Position numbers and translations under genes: made by a program. The notes under the pieces were generated by a model. That model was not told the origin of the DNA. It saw nothing but the letters and a program-made list of their open reading frames with translations, and searched no databases. 44,944 nt of DNA from Mesorhizobium sp. (GTDB lineage Bacteria; Pseudomonadota; Alphaproteobacteria; Rhizobiales; Rhizobiaceae): assembly GCA_004020545.1 (NCBI GenBank), contig SAQE01000026.1, forward strand, positions 1 through 44,944, written 5' to 3'. Shown here one piece after another: positions 1 through 7,574 of this stretch; within the stretch, counting starts at the first letter, position 1, and every line of letters starts with the position of its first letter.

Positions 1-588
1 TGCACCGGCCGTCACATCACAATCGATTCATCGATCCCCGGACGTGCTCTAGTGACCAAGACGAAGAGTGATCCTAAGCGCTGTATGATGTTACATCAAC
101 ATGGACGACTTGCTCGAGCAAAAGACGCTCGCAATTCGCCAAGCCTCATGACCGCTCAGTTTGCGAACTCGACGTACAGAACTTGATAGGAGCGGTATTG
201 GATCCGTTATCCGCAAGCCTGTCGTTGCCGAAGGCCACCTGGGCGCTGGCCGGTTCTGAGGACGGTGCAAGATTCACCAGTGCCGTGGCTGACGCTGACA
301 GGCCAAGTGATGATACCGGTGGCGCCGATGGGATCGACCAGGCTTGCGCCTTGCTGAACTCTCTCGCTGGCAACTCGAAAATAGCAGCCTCGGCCATAAA
401 CGAATTTCTGATAGAGATGATGACACTGGCTCTCCTGGGCGAGAGCGGTCGAGAAACGGTAGCGCAGCTTGCTTGTGTGACCTCCATAGCGCTACATGGT
501 AGCCATCGTCGACAAGGAATCTAGGGACATCGGGGGCTGAGAGACAGTGACCGCGCTCCCGTCTGCACGAAATCTTGGGGAGCGAGTC
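1..588. other. Left edge: no convincing gene
   Basis: Two overlapping 113-codon open frames run in opposite directions here (183-524 plus, 146-487 minus). Neither has a recognisable domain or a good ribosome binding site, and neither shows clear rhizobial third-position bias. The stretch may be intergenic or a decayed gene. Nothing else is seen apart from AT-richer sequence near 60-110. Confidence 0.3.
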
Positions 589-738
589 ATGCCAGATGAA
601 GAAAAACCTGCGATTGCTCCTACCCGCGAGCGCCTAACCGCGAGCCATGAGCAATTCCTTGCCGAATTGCCTGCCGAGACGAAAGAGTACATCGCGCATT
701 CAAAGCTGATGATAATCGAGGCCGGAATCGCTGCTTGA
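589..738 (+). CDS. Small hypothetical protein (49 aa)
   Basis: The ATG at 589 is preferred over the in-frame GTG at 547 because a GGGGAG element lies seven bases before it. The product is acidic and hydrophilic, with many Glu and Ala residues and probably one helix, and has no cysteines, signal peptide or membrane segment. I do not recognise a family. The next small gene follows on the same strand after about 50 bases, so the two may be co-transcribed. Confidence 0.5.
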   Translation: MPDEEKPAIAPTRERLTASHEQFLAELPAETKEYIAHSKLMIIEAGIAA

Positions 739-788
739 TCCGAGCAGGTCGCAGCCAGTGTCGTAAGTCGGCAAACGGGATTCAACAA

Positions 789-968
789 ATGGCCTACACT
801 GTCATCTGGTACGATAGACAGGGTATCGTTGAAAAGACGCCCTTCGATACTGAGAAAGAAGCGCGGGACCATGCGCTGGCGGCCTTTCGAGATCGAAAGT
901 CCGGTATCGTTGCGGTTGAAGTCCGCAAAGACGACGGCACGGTCGTATTCAGCCAGGCAGGAGGCTGA
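789..968 (+). CDS. Small hypothetical protein (59 aa)
   Basis: The frame is open from 735, but the natural start is the ATG at 789, giving a product that opens MAYTVIWYDRQG. The composition suggests a compact beta-alpha-beta fold: a short strand, a charged helix (residues 20-33) and two further strands ending VFSQAGG. Short proteins of this look are frequent in rhizobial accessory regions. No catalytic or metal-binding motif is visible and no function is proposed. Confidence 0.55.
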   Translation: MAYTVIWYDRQGIVEKTPFDTEKEARDHALAAFRDRKSGIVAVEVRKDDGTVVFSQAGG

Positions 969-1161
969 GAGGGGGCGCCGCTGCTAAAGATCCTTTTGCC
1001 CTATTCCGAGGCGAAGCCGGACCGAACCCTCCAGTTCCTTGGCAAAACCAAATGCGGACTGAAGAACCGTCGTTTCATTTCAAACGACAGATCCTTGGTC
1101 GCTGATCGTCATCGGCAGTTCCATCTTGCCTGCGGCCGCGGTTAGGCGAAAGGACGTCTAA

Positions 1162-1419
1162 ATGTCAAACTCTTCCCGGGCATTCTACACAAGTTCGAAC
1201 GGCGACCGCTGGCTGGTCGTTAGGGTCGGCGAGCGCGGCGAGATTTTCGTGAGGCACGAGCCGAACCTGGCCTTGGGCGGTCAGCCTTCCGAGGTTGACA
1301 TCGGGACGTTCATCGCCCGCGGACCTGGCTCACCCGAAGGCAAAGCCTTGATTGATCTGCTCGACCAACTGCGCGCCGAACAGGATCGCGAGGGCGTGGA
1401 AAAGCCAGGCGATCGATAG
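1162..1419 (+). CDS. Hypothetical protein (85 aa)
   Basis: Starts at ATG 1162 with GGCGAAAGGACG upstream as the ribosome binding site. The N-terminal half is predicted beta-rich (SNGDRWLVVRV, then GEIFVRHEPN), and the C-terminal half is a charged helix ending in Asp/Arg/Glu-rich sequence. The middle contains a GTFIARGPGSPE segment that I associate with small uncharacterised rhizobial proteins. It is soluble with no signal peptide. It converges on the NYN gene, whose stop lies about 45 bases away. Confidence 0.6.
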   Translation: MSNSSRAFYTSSNGDRWLVVRVGERGEIFVRHEPNLALGGQPSEVDIGTFIARGPGSPEGKALIDLLDQLRAEQDREGVEKPGDR

Positions 1420-1462
1420 GTGGCCAAACTATAGGGACGCCGGCATACGTAGCCCGTAGCGA

Positions 1463-2218
1463 TCACGTCTTGCGCCTTCCCCCTCGCGCGGCCTCCGGTT
1501 TTATTCTGATGCGCAACGTCCCGCCCTCGGGACGGTCGATTTCGAACGCGTTCGTCTTGCGGACGAGATCGCTCAGCTTGCGAAAGCCGAAGGTGCGTGG
1601 ATCGAAGTCAGAAGCCAGATTGGCAAGCCGCGTTCCGACCGCACCGAGCGGAACCCAGCCATCCTCGCTTTCCATCTGCGCGATGGTTTTGCGGATGATC
1701 GGCACGGCCGCGGAAGGCGGCTGCAATGGCTTCACAGTCGATACGGCTTCAGGTTCGTTTGCTGGCGCGGAAGCCAGCAGGTTCTCGGTATAGACGAACC
1801 GCCGGCATGCCTGACGGAAACTCTCCGGTGTCTTCTGCTCACCGAAGCCGAACACGTCGATGCCCTGCTCGCGGATGCGGGCCGCGAGCCGGGTGAAATC
1901 GCTGTCGGAGGAAACCAGGCAGAAACCGTCGAACCGGCCGCTGTGCAGCAGATCCATCGCGTCGATGACGAGCGTGATGTCCGAGGCGTTCTTGCCTGTC
2001 GTGTAGGCGAACTGCTGCTGGGGTATGATTGCGTGCTTCGAAAGAACGTCGGCCCACGCTTTCGAGCGCGAACTGGAAAAATCGCCATAGATGCGACGCA
2101 CGCTAGCCTCGCCGATCTTGGCGATCTCCTCGAACAGCCCATCGGCGATCTTGGCCGAGGCGTTGTCGGCATCGATGAGAATGGCAAGGCGTGGCGAGCG
2201 CGGCTCTGACGGCATCAT
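1463..2218 (-). CDS. NYN-domain (LabA/DUF88-type) protein with C-terminal OST-HTH domain
   Basis: The N-terminal domain (about residues 8-140) has the acidic constellation of the PIN-like NYN nuclease fold: LIDADN near the start, then ASDITLVIDAMDLL, then SSDSDF followed by GIDVFGFG. These Asp residues normally bind the catalytic metal. A linker leads to about 70 residues resembling an OST-HTH/LOTUS RNA-binding domain (EDGWVPLGAVGTRL, DPRTFGFRKLSDLV). Proteins with this pairing are thought to act on RNA; the target is unknown. The frame is open to 2272, but Met at 2218 lies just 10 bases after the stop of the upstream zinc-ribbon gene and fits an operon start better. Cytoplasmic. Confidence 0.8.
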   Translation of the reverse strand: MMPSEPRSPRLAILIDADNASAKIADGLFEEIAKIGEASVRRIYGDFSSSRSKAWADVLSKHAIIPQQQFAYTTGKNASDITLVIDAMDLLHSGRFDGFCLVSSDSDFTRLAARIREQGIDVFGFGEQKTPESFRQACRRFVYTENLLASAPANEPEAVSTVKPLQPPSAAVPIIRKTIAQMESEDGWVPLGAVGTRLANLASDFDPRTFGFRKLSDLVRKTNAFEIDRPEGGTLRIRIKPEAARGGRRKT

Positions 2219-2228
2219 GGTCTTTTCG

Positions 2229-2408
2229 TTAGCGCTGTTCGTGCCATCTGAAGTTCTTGCTCTCAATGTCAATGATGTCGCCGCAGTTCGCGCATTCCAT
2301 CTGGGTGTGAGTACGAATCCAGCCGACGAGCGTCTTTGCCTGACGATGGCACCGGGGACATTCCACGTCGATTTCGAAGCTGTCCGTCTCGCGCAGCGTC
2401 ATCGCCAT
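2229..2408 (-). CDS. Zinc-ribbon small protein (59 aa)
   Basis: A short frame with two CxxC knuckles: ECPRCH at about residues 17-21 and ECANCG at about 39-43. The spacing matches a zinc ribbon, so it probably binds one Zn ion. The sequence after the second knuckle (DIIDIESKNF) is a typical beta-hairpin end. It sits in a minus-strand run, starting 3 bases after the stop of the preceding basic small protein and ending 10 bases before the NYN start. This arrangement suggests co-expression with the NYN protein. A nucleic-acid or adaptor role is possible but not shown. Confidence 0.65.
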   Translation of the reverse strand: MAMTLRETDSFEIDVECPRCHRQAKTLVGWIRTHTQMECANCGDIIDIESKNFRWHEQR

Positions 2409-2411
2409 GCC

Positions 2412-2567
2412 TCAGCTTTCGTCAGCAGCGGGCTCTCGCGCTTCTTTCCGCTCTGTGGATGAAGGTTTTTCCTTCGCAGCTTTCCCCGCAAGCTTGGCTT
2501 CTTTCTTGGCCGCCTTGGCCTTGTCTCGTTGACTCCGCTCGTATCGATAGTTCGGCTTCATCGCCAT
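2412..2567 (-). CDS. Lys/Ala-rich basic small protein (51 aa)
   Basis: Opens MAMKPNYRYERSQRDKAK and continues as an Ala-Lys-Glu helix, ending acidic. A strong ribosome binding site (GGGAGAGGT) lies just before the ATG at 2567. I recall very similar short proteins from many rhizobia, usually annotated hypothetical. The charged, low-complexity composition suggests a disordered or helical nucleic-acid-associated protein, which is inference only. It is the first gene of the 2567-1463 group. Confidence 0.6.
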   Translation of the reverse strand: MAMKPNYRYERSQRDKAKAAKKEAKLAGKAAKEKPSSTERKEAREPAADES

Positions 2568-2667
2568 TCGACCTCTCCCTATCTGGTAGCTCCGTCAGGC
2601 CGAATGCTGGCTGAAATTGCAATCCAGCCAGCGCGCGGCTCAAACCTCGCAGTCGCTGTCGCCAAGT

Positions 2668-2919
2668 TCAGTAGATTTCCACCGCGCGGTCGTAGCCGAT
2701 CCCCGCCCCCTCAAGCGCGGTGAGGAATGCGGCACTCGCGTCATCGGCAGCACCATCTTCGGCGCAGCGCTTCATCGCGTCGGTCCAAGCCAGGCTGTCG
2801 TTTCCTGGCCAATGGTCAAACAGGAAATCCGAGGCCTGTGCAACGGACTCAATCAGAGTGAAGCCGATCGGACCGGCCATATAGACAACCACGGGAACCC
2901 GGAATTTTTTGCCAGCCAT
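2668..2919 (-). CDS. DUF982 family protein (83 aa)
   Basis: The sequence fits the DUF982 pattern: an N-terminal strand (FRVPVVVYM), then VAQASDFLFDHWPG, then DAMKRCAEDGAADDASAAFLTALEGAGI. These small proteins are abundant in Rhizobiales and have no assigned function. The start at 2919 (MAGKKF) is chosen over 2943 because the extra N-terminal residues do not match the family. Two more members lie at 10245 and 10574, so the window holds three divergent paralogs. Confidence 0.75.
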   Translation of the reverse strand: MAGKKFRVPVVVYMAGPIGFTLIESVAQASDFLFDHWPGNDSLAWTDAMKRCAEDGAADDASAAFLTALEGAGIGYDRAVEIY

Positions 2920-3000
2920 CGCGCACCCTACGCCCGATTGCATCGAAAGACGAGCATGGCAGGTCGATTGTTCGCCCGCTTTGATCGCACCCAGATGCTG

Positions 3001-3276
3001 CTACCTGAAATCGGCGGCGGTCAAAGTGTAGGAGTCGCGGCGGTGGCGCGCATAAACCTTGCCTGCCACGTGCAGGATGGAGGTCCGCAAGCCATCGAAT
3101 GCCGAAAGATAGGCCGTCTCCACGCTAGTCTTCCCACCCAGGACAATGCCGTTTTTGGCCAGTGCCTCGGCCTCGATGAAGAAACGGATTTGAAACATGC
3201 CGTCATGACCGATGAAGTAGACGCCATTGCGCTCCTGATCAAAGCTTCGGCTGGGATTCGGGAATGCGAGCGTCAT
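3001..3276 (-). CDS. DUF1488 family protein (91 aa)
   Basis: The product begins MTLAFPNPSRSFD, the characteristic DUF1488 opening, followed by GVYFIGHDGMFQIRFFIEA and a helical C-terminus. The family is common in proteobacteria and uncharacterised. The start at 3276 overlaps the stop of the upstream gene as ATGA, indicating translational coupling. The longer frame to 3351 would add residues overlapping the upstream gene and is not favoured. Cytoplasmic. Confidence 0.75.
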   Translation of the reverse strand: MTLAFPNPSRSFDQERNGVYFIGHDGMFQIRFFIEAEALAKNGIVLGGKTSVETAYLSAFDGLRTSILHVAGKVYARHRRDSYTLTAADFR

Positions 3277-3593
3277 GACTGGTCTGCCGGTGTCTCGGGC
3301 GCAGCGAAGAACCGTGCGGCGATCCTCTCCCTGCGGCGCTCGCTGTTGCAAAAGTTGAGGGACAGCATGCTTTTCGTCGCTTCCGAACGGCTGAGTCCGA
3401 TCACGGAGGCGCCGTTCACATGCGCCGGAATGCCCGTGAAGACGTGATAGACGGTCCTGGAACGATCGGCTTCCACGCGGCGGCCATATTGATGGTCCCT
3501 AAAGTCGCTTGCCTGCGCGCCGCCTGCATTTTCCTCGCGAAGACGAGGCCTGGCGTCGCGAGCGGCATCGGTGCGAGGGTCGCTGGCGTTCAT
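3273..3593 (-). CDS. Hypothetical basic protein (106 aa)
   Basis: Start at 3593 (MNASDPRTDA) overlaps the stop of the 80-aa upstream gene by four bases, and its own stop overlaps the DUF1488 start by four bases. The middle segment TVYHVFTGIPAHV is followed by LSRSEATKSMLSLNF and an Arg-rich helix. It is soluble, with no cysteine motif except one Cys near the C-terminus. I recall similar uncharacterised proteins in Mesorhizobium but cannot name a family. The overlaps make it very likely translated. Confidence 0.6.
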   Translation of the reverse strand: MNASDPRTDAARDARPRLREENAGGAQASDFRDHQYGRRVEADRSRTVYHVFTGIPAHVNGASVIGLSRSEATKSMLSLNFCNSERRRERIAARFFAAPETPADQS

Positions 3594-3832
3594 GATGTCG
3601 GCCCTTCGTCTATGGCCGTCTGCGCGGCGATGATGCTGGAATAGATCGTCGCGCCGTCGGCGTCGGCGATGGCGACGGCATCTGGCCACTGGGGCATGTA
3701 CAGCGTCCTTGCCAGAAGGCGCGCGATCTCGATCGCCGCGTCGAGGTCGGCCGTATCCACGGTCTCACGGCCAATGACTGCGTGCGCGTCGTCGGCAACG
3801 CGCGTGCGATAGAATTCGATCACGACCTTCAT
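3590..3832 (-). CDS. Hypothetical protein (80 aa)
   Basis: First gene of a three-gene translationally coupled run (3832 to 3001). The product MKVVIEFYRTRVADDAHAV begins with a beta strand, then a helix containing AAIEIARLLARTL, then a strand and helix (DAVAIADADGATIYSS). This strand-helix-strand layout resembles a small alpha/beta fold. No motif identifies a function. The stop overlaps the next start by four bases. Confidence 0.6.
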   Translation of the reverse strand: MKVVIEFYRTRVADDAHAVIGRETVDTADLDAAIEIARLLARTLYMPQWPDAVAIADADGATIYSSIIAAQTAIDEGPTS

Positions 3833-3861
3833 ACGAGTCCGCCTCGCGCAAACATCTGCCG

Positions 3862-3999
3862 TCAGCCCTTGCTCTTGCTTTGGGCGTGAGTTCCACCGGC
3901 ACCTTTGATTTGGCCGAACGCACTCTCAGGCTTGACCGGAATCTTTTCCTGCTTCGGCTTCTTGATCTCTCTGTTCGAGCGCTTCTGTCCCTTGGCCAT
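3862..3999 (-). CDS. Small basic protein (45 aa), overlapping its upstream neighbour out of frame
   Basis: Opens MAKGQKRSNREIKKPKQEK and ends GGTHAQSKSKG, a highly basic and probably disordered peptide. The pattern MAKGQ(K)RSNREIKKPK is one I recall from many rhizobial small proteins. It lies within reach of the 3926-4285 gene but in another frame of the same strand, sharing bases 3926-3999. This is too short for ordinary gene callers but has a sensible composition. A role in nucleic-acid binding is only a guess from charge. Confidence 0.55.
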   Translation of the reverse strand: MAKGQKRSNREIKKPKQEKIPVKPESAFGQIKGAGGTHAQSKSKG

Positions 4000-4285
4000 G
4001 TCCGAATGTCCTTTCGATGAGCATCATGCCGCCGTCCGACACCTCGTCGACCGGTTCCAGCCTGTCCTCCGTCACCACCCGCTCATGCGGTTCGGCGTCG
4101 CTGCGGATGCGGTATTGCGGCGAGTTTCCCCTCGGCGGCAGGGTACGGGTGACATGGTAGATTTCACCGGTCTTCGGACCAACGCCGGGGCCACCTTTGA
4201 GCCGGACCGCCTGTCCGACGTCAAAAAGACGTGTCAGGGCTCCGTGCTGGATTGGTCGTGCGTTGCGTTGCGTGAGGGTCGTCAT
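3926..4285 (-). CDS. Hypothetical rhizobial protein (119 aa)
   Basis: Begins MTTLTQRNARPIQHGALTR, and the core GQAVRLKGG...YHVTRTLPP...PQYRIRSDAEPHERVV looks like a small beta-barrel or SH3-like fold. The core pattern is familiar from short rhizobial proteins of roughly 85 residues. Here the frame continues for about 30 further polar, Glu-rich residues across the start of the 45-aa gene. The extension may be an old frameshift that removed the original stop. Its start overlaps the stop of the upstream gene (ATGA, 4282-4285). Confidence 0.6.
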   Translation of the reverse strand: MTTLTQRNARPIQHGALTRLFDVGQAVRLKGGPGVGPKTGEIYHVTRTLPPRGNSPQYRIRSDAEPHERVVTEDRLEPVDEVSDGGMMLIERTFGHGQGTEALEQRDQEAEAGKDSGQA

Positions 4286-4545
4286 GATTGCCTCCGGTCC
4301 TTGTCGAGCGCGGCCTCGAGCGAGGCCGGTTCGATCGGCACCATTTGCTGCGTGGATCCCTTAGCGGAGATCGCCGGTAGGTGAATGAAAGTTGCCACGC
4401 GGCGCCATGCGGTGCGAGAAGCCCCTTCGAGAGATTCCTCGTCGAGATCGACGCGATACTCTCCGGCTGGCTGCGGCTCATCGAAGCCCGGCAGGATAAA
4501 CGCCGCATTGAAGCGAACGACGGTCGGCGTGGTGCGAGTGGTCAC
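4282..4545 (-). CDS. Hypothetical protein (87 aa), GTG start
   Basis: The frame is open to 4710, but composition changes at about 4545 where a GTG follows an AGAAAG element. The product then reads VTTRTTPTVVRFNAAFILPGFDEPQPAGEY, a clean beta-rich start. The core LPGFDEPQPAGEYRVDLDEE and the ending PASLEAALDKD are of a type I recall from rhizobial small proteins. It is translationally coupled to the next gene by a four-base overlap. No function can be assigned. Confidence 0.6.
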   Translation of the reverse strand: MTTRTTPTVVRFNAAFILPGFDEPQPAGEYRVDLDEESLEGASRTAWRRVATFIHLPAISAKGSTQQMVPIEPASLEAALDKDRRQS

Positions 4546-5005
4546 TTGCGGCTTTCTGCGGAAATGCGCGCATGCGCCTTCCGCTTCAGTTCGAGCCGAA
4601 CCGGCAAAACAATGTCGGATATCGCCAGCACATCCGTGGTAAGAGCCGGCATCATTCCAAGGGTTCGAACGAAACGAGATGCCGCGCCGGGAGCGGCGCA
4701 ATGCATTCACTATCGAAATCGGAGGCCGGATGGCGAGGCTTCATGATCACGACAGCCACCTCGACCAAATCGACGAATTTTACATATGCGCCCCAATTGC
4801 GCTGCGAACAAGACGGTGATGGCGTTTTATTTTTATCGGTTAAGTAAAAATTGGAACACTGAGGTCAAAAAAAAACGGCAGAAATTCTCCGCATCTAACG
4901 CGATATTTAACGTGCCTCGCAATTATTGGGGCATATAATTTTGCCGACCTGGCAGATAATTTCGGTTCTCCTATCTATCGCGGAGCAAGCAGTCTATAGA
5001 AGGGT
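4546..5005. other. Divergent intergenic region with an AT-rich core
   Basis: This separates the minus-strand group from the plus-strand genes that follow. From about 4740 to 4980 the sequence is markedly AT-rich for this genome, with runs such as TTTTATTTTTATCGG and a nine-A tract at 4868-4876. A GGAAC at about 4852 is not followed by a GTT at the right distance, so I do not call it an EcfG promoter. The region probably holds the promoters of both flanking groups. Confidence 0.4.
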
Positions 5006-5320
5006 ATGCGCACCCGTTCCGCCGTAAGGAAGAAGTGGCCGTCAAAGCTTGGTCGCCCGACAGCCGCGCCAACCGTGAAGCCTGGCATTTTGGGCACATC
5101 GGAGATCTCGTCCAAGCGCGAACCGCCTCGCGCTTTCGGCAAGCTTGGCACCAAGGCGCCGCTCGCTGTCGCGGCGGCAGGGCGCGCTAGTGCGAACGCG
5201 ACGGTTGGGACGAGCATGGGGTTGACGCTCCCTTCATATGGACCACTCGCATTGAAGGTGTGTGTCGCGCTCTGGATTGTCGCTGTGCTGGCCTCGGTTT
5301 TTGTCATCATAAAAGCCTGA
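5006..5320 (+). CDS. Hypothetical protein with C-terminal membrane anchor (104 aa)
   Basis: The first 75 residues are basic and rich in Pro, Ala, Gly and Lys (likely disordered). The last 20-25 (ALKVCVALWIVAVLASVFV) form one strong transmembrane helix, giving a tail-anchored layout. AGAAGGG precedes the ATG at 5006. A 209-codon frame on the other strand (4975-5604) covers the same bases but has no recognisable feature. The hydrophobic tail is the main argument for this strand. Confidence 0.45.
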   Translation: MRTRSAVRKKWPSKLGRPTAAPTVKPGILGTSEISSKREPPRAFGKLGTKAPLAVAAAGRASANATVGTSMGLTLPSYGPLALKVCVALWIVAVLASVFVIIKA

Positions 5321-5364
5321 CCCGGTCGGCATTCGTCAGAGGCGAAAACGAGAAGGATGCCAGC

Positions 5365-5556
5365 ATGGCAAAGCGCTACGCGCTTCGGATGGACAAGGCG
5401 AACAGTTGGACCGTTATCGACATCTTCACCGGCCAACCTGCCGAGTTTGAGAAAAAGATGATGATCGGCATCAAGACGCGTCGAGCGGAAAAGATCGTTG
5501 GCGAATTGAACATTCAGGACGCCAAGCGGCGGGAAGAGGCCGGTTGGGAATCCTGA
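5365..5556 (+). CDS. Small hypothetical protein (63 aa)
   Basis: Begins MAKRYALRMDKANSWTVID at ATG 5365 with AGAAGGA seven bases upstream. The central segment VIDIFTGQPAEFEKKMMIGI is followed by a charged helix. A similar phrase (VYHVFTGIPA) occurs in the 106-aa protein at 3273-3593, so the two may share a small fold. It is soluble with no cysteines. The further frame upstream to 5260 would give an unlikely Cys-rich N-terminus and is rejected. Confidence 0.6.
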   Translation: MAKRYALRMDKANSWTVIDIFTGQPAEFEKKMMIGIKTRRAEKIVGELNIQDAKRREEAGWES

Positions 5557-5658
5557 TTGAGCGGCAAGGCCGATATTGCGGTTCAACGCTCCTGGCCCGG
5601 TCATGTGGAGCGATCGCCGACTTCCTCCTGTGGTTATTCATTTGAAAGGATAAGGCCC

Positions 5659-5841
5659 ATGAGAACCATGAAAACACCGGATGCCCCGCCCCCCGTGATC
5701 GTGGTGGTCGCCAAGTCATCCAGGATTCTGTCGGCTCGGCTGACCATCAGAACCGACGAAGCAGCAAGACGCAGGATCGCCGATACCGACGGAACTCTAA
5801 GGCGGGCACGCGAACTCGCGGAACGCAACCGCCTGATTTGA
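5659..5841 (+). CDS. Small hypothetical protein (60 aa)
   Basis: The ATG at 5659 follows GAAAGGATAAGG, a good ribosome binding site. The product opens MRTMKTPDAPPPVIVVVAKS, then a long Arg/Ala-rich helix (DEAARRRIADTDGTLRRARE). The N-terminal VIVVVAK could be a short strand. I do not recognise the family. An overlapping minus-strand frame (5634-5927) lacks a comparable start and is rejected. Confidence 0.4.
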   Translation: MRTMKTPDAPPPVIVVVAKSSRILSARLTIRTDEAARRRIADTDGTLRRARELAERNRLI

Positions 5842-5970
5842 ACCAGCCCCTTCGTTGGCCCAAAGGTGTCTATCGCAACAGCCGCCACCGTGATTAGTGC
5901 CGAAAACTGCATTTCCCAGCGAGGCAAGGTTCGGGTTCAGGGGATCGGCTGACGAGTGGGAGAGGGACAA

Positions 5971-6189
5971 TTGGCAACTATCGAATTGATAACAGTTGAG
6001 GAGCGGCCCGGTGGCCAGCTTCTATTTAATGTTCGCGTGACCTCAATCGCTGGCAAGATAGAACTGCCGATCGCCATCGAGGGCCAAGGATCTGTCACTT
6101 CAAATGAAACGACGGTTCTTCAGTTCGTGCTTGGTTTTGCCAAAGACCTAGAGGCTTCGGTTCGGCTTCGCCTTGGAGTGGAGCAATAG
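5971..6189 (+). CDS. Small hypothetical protein (72 aa), TTG start
   Basis: The frame opens at GTG 5956, but GGGAGAGGG at 5957-5966 is clearly the ribosome binding site for a TTG at 5971. The product is then (M)ATIELITVEERPGGQ. The predicted fold is mostly beta: strands in LLFNVRVTSI, KIELPIAIEG and TTVLQFVLGF, with a terminal helix. No motif suggests an activity. It is isolated on the plus strand. Confidence 0.55.
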   Translation: MATIELITVEERPGGQLLFNVRVTSIAGKIELPIAIEGQGSVTSNETTVLQFVLGFAKDLEASVRLRLGVEQ

Positions 6190-6722
6190 CGGTCTTAAGC
6201 AGCGACGAGTCACTGTGCCAATGATCTGGTCTGGACACGATGCAAGACCTAGCAGGTTGCTTTGGGCTAGAAAGCCGACCGTTCATTCAGCGACCGATTC
6301 GCGGCCAGGCGCTTGGTCGGGAACCGGCGTCAAGTGTCGACGGCGTGGGCTCTGATAGTGGGGGAACCAACATCATGAGCATCATCGGCGAGACGGTGGC
6401 CGTCCAGAACGCCGCAGAGCGGAAGCCGTTTTCATCGACTGAAGGTTTGTCCTCCCAAAGATAGTCGCCGGTCAGATATTCACATGCTCCCAGGAGAGGA
6501 GACTGGAAAGCAGGTGCTCGGGAACGGCCTGTCCGGCGCTGAACTCAACGGCCGAGATGGGGCCGATTCCGGGCAGCTTTCAAGAAGGCCGCCGTCGAAG
6601 CGAAGACGCCCCGAGCCGACGAAGCCGTCGGCGAAGTATCGCGGCGGCTGTGCGCGGTGATCCTTGGCTCACTCTGTCTTTCCACGGCACGTGGCGCCCA
6701 CCGATCCTGATCGGGTCGGCAG
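6190..6722. other. Gene-poor stretch
   Basis: No frame here is convincing. A short plus-strand frame from ATG 6375 (29 codons, MSIIGETVAVQNA) has GGGGGAACC before it but no other support. At 6580-6680 one plus frame reads KKAAVEAKTPRADEAVGE, which could be the remains of a coding sequence. I see no terminator or repeat. Confidence 0.3.
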
Positions 6723-7118
6723 TCACTTAACGCCAAGAGCGTCCTTGAGCTCTGCCAGTTTTCTCATGCATCCTTGCTCGTCGCCAGCTTGGGACATCTT
6801 GCGGGCTTCAGCCATCAGCTCGCTGGGATGTTCGGCGCTTTGGGCGCCACGGCTGCCAGTCACCTGCTCCTGATGAGGTGTTGTTGGCTTCACAGCTCCC
6901 GCCGTTGATCCAGTGACCTCGGTGCCGCCCTGCTGCTTGCCGGCCAGGACCTCGGCTTGGTGCTTCGTCGCCGGAATGCCCGACTTGTTAGGGACTGCGC
7001 CCGTTTCGGCAGTGACGACGTTTGGCTCGAGTGCCTTCAACTCCTGTTCGCAGTTGGCAAAAGCCGGCGCAGCGAACGTTAAGATGAAAGCCGACGCGAG
7101 GGCTATTCGTATACACAT
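6723..7118 (-). CDS. Secreted small protein (131 aa)
   Basis: Start at 7118 (MCIRIALASAF) has GGGAGG at proper distance; the frame's first codon at 7124 is a GTG. Residues 1-22 are a Sec signal peptide with hydrophobic core and cleavage after AAPAFA. The mature protein begins NCEQELK, has a Gly/Thr/Gln-rich middle, and ends with a helix containing GCMRKLAELK. The two Cys (about residues 23 and 117) could form a disulfide in the periplasm. A consensus EcfG-type promoter lies about 36 bases upstream, so induction in the general stress response is expected. Confidence 0.75.
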   Translation of the reverse strand: MCIRIALASAFILTFAAPAFANCEQELKALEPNVVTAETGAVPNKSGIPATKHQAEVLAGKQQGGTEVTGSTAGAVKPTTPHQEQVTGSRGAQSAEHPSELMAEARKMSQAGDEQGCMRKLAELKDALGVK

Positions 7119-7153
7119 GTACACCTCCCAATAAGGACTTGGTTCCTAACGAA

Positions 7154-7178
7154 AACGGCCCTAGCCCCCGCGGGTTCC
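7154..7178 (-). promoter_or_regulatory. EcfG-type (general stress sigma) promoter
   Basis: On the minus strand this reads GGAAC, sixteen bases, CGTT, an exact match to the alphaproteobacterial EcfG/RpoE2 consensus as I know it. The -10 element ends 36 bases before the start codon at 7118, leaving a plausible short leader. Confidence 0.75.
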
Positions 7179-7574
7179 TCAAATCGCAAAGCGCCAGCGA
7201 GGAGGATAAAGTGGTTGACTTAACCGCGTAGGCTTTGACCTTCGCGAACATGTACCGGCGCGTGCCAGCTCAAACGAGGAACCTAAAGTTGTCGGGCACG
7301 GCCCCGCCGGGGCCATCGAATTCCAACTCGCCTTGGCACCGGCCGGCGAGGCCTGCCGGGAGGCCGGGGACCAAGGCAGGATCCGGATGTCCGAAACGGG
7401 TCGCACCATGCCGTCTATTAGCGCCCGTCCGACCACCGTATGGCGGAGAAACCGGCCATATCCCCGTCATGTGAAAGTTGCCGTGGCGCTTAGGGTGTCA
7501 TTTCGCCCCGTACCCGAGTCGACCCCGGAAACCCTTCCAGTCTACCTGAAATGCGGGTCTACCGGTGATGAAGC
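7179..7574. other. Intergenic stretch, no gene seen
   Basis: Several overlapping frames are open on both strands (for example 7179-7436 minus, 7333-7611 plus), but none has a recognisable domain or a good start. The sequence near 7290-7370 is very GC-rich and partly palindromic. The upstream half probably serves the promoter of the secreted protein at 6723. Confidence 0.3.

Noticed and set aside
146-524. Two opposed 113-codon frames at the left edge
   Set aside because: Neither has a domain, ribosome binding site or clear codon bias; the bases are covered equally by both.
4852-4880. GGAAC as an EcfG promoter
   Set aside because: No GTT at 16-17 bases; the spacer runs through an A tract.
4975-5604. 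209-codon minus-strand frame
   Set aside because: It covers two plus-strand genes with better starts and a membrane helix, and has no recognisable domain.
7110-7140. A second GGAAC close to the start of the secreted protein at 6723
   Set aside because: Its -10 position would fall on the ribosome binding site; the exact element at 7154-7178 is the better choice.
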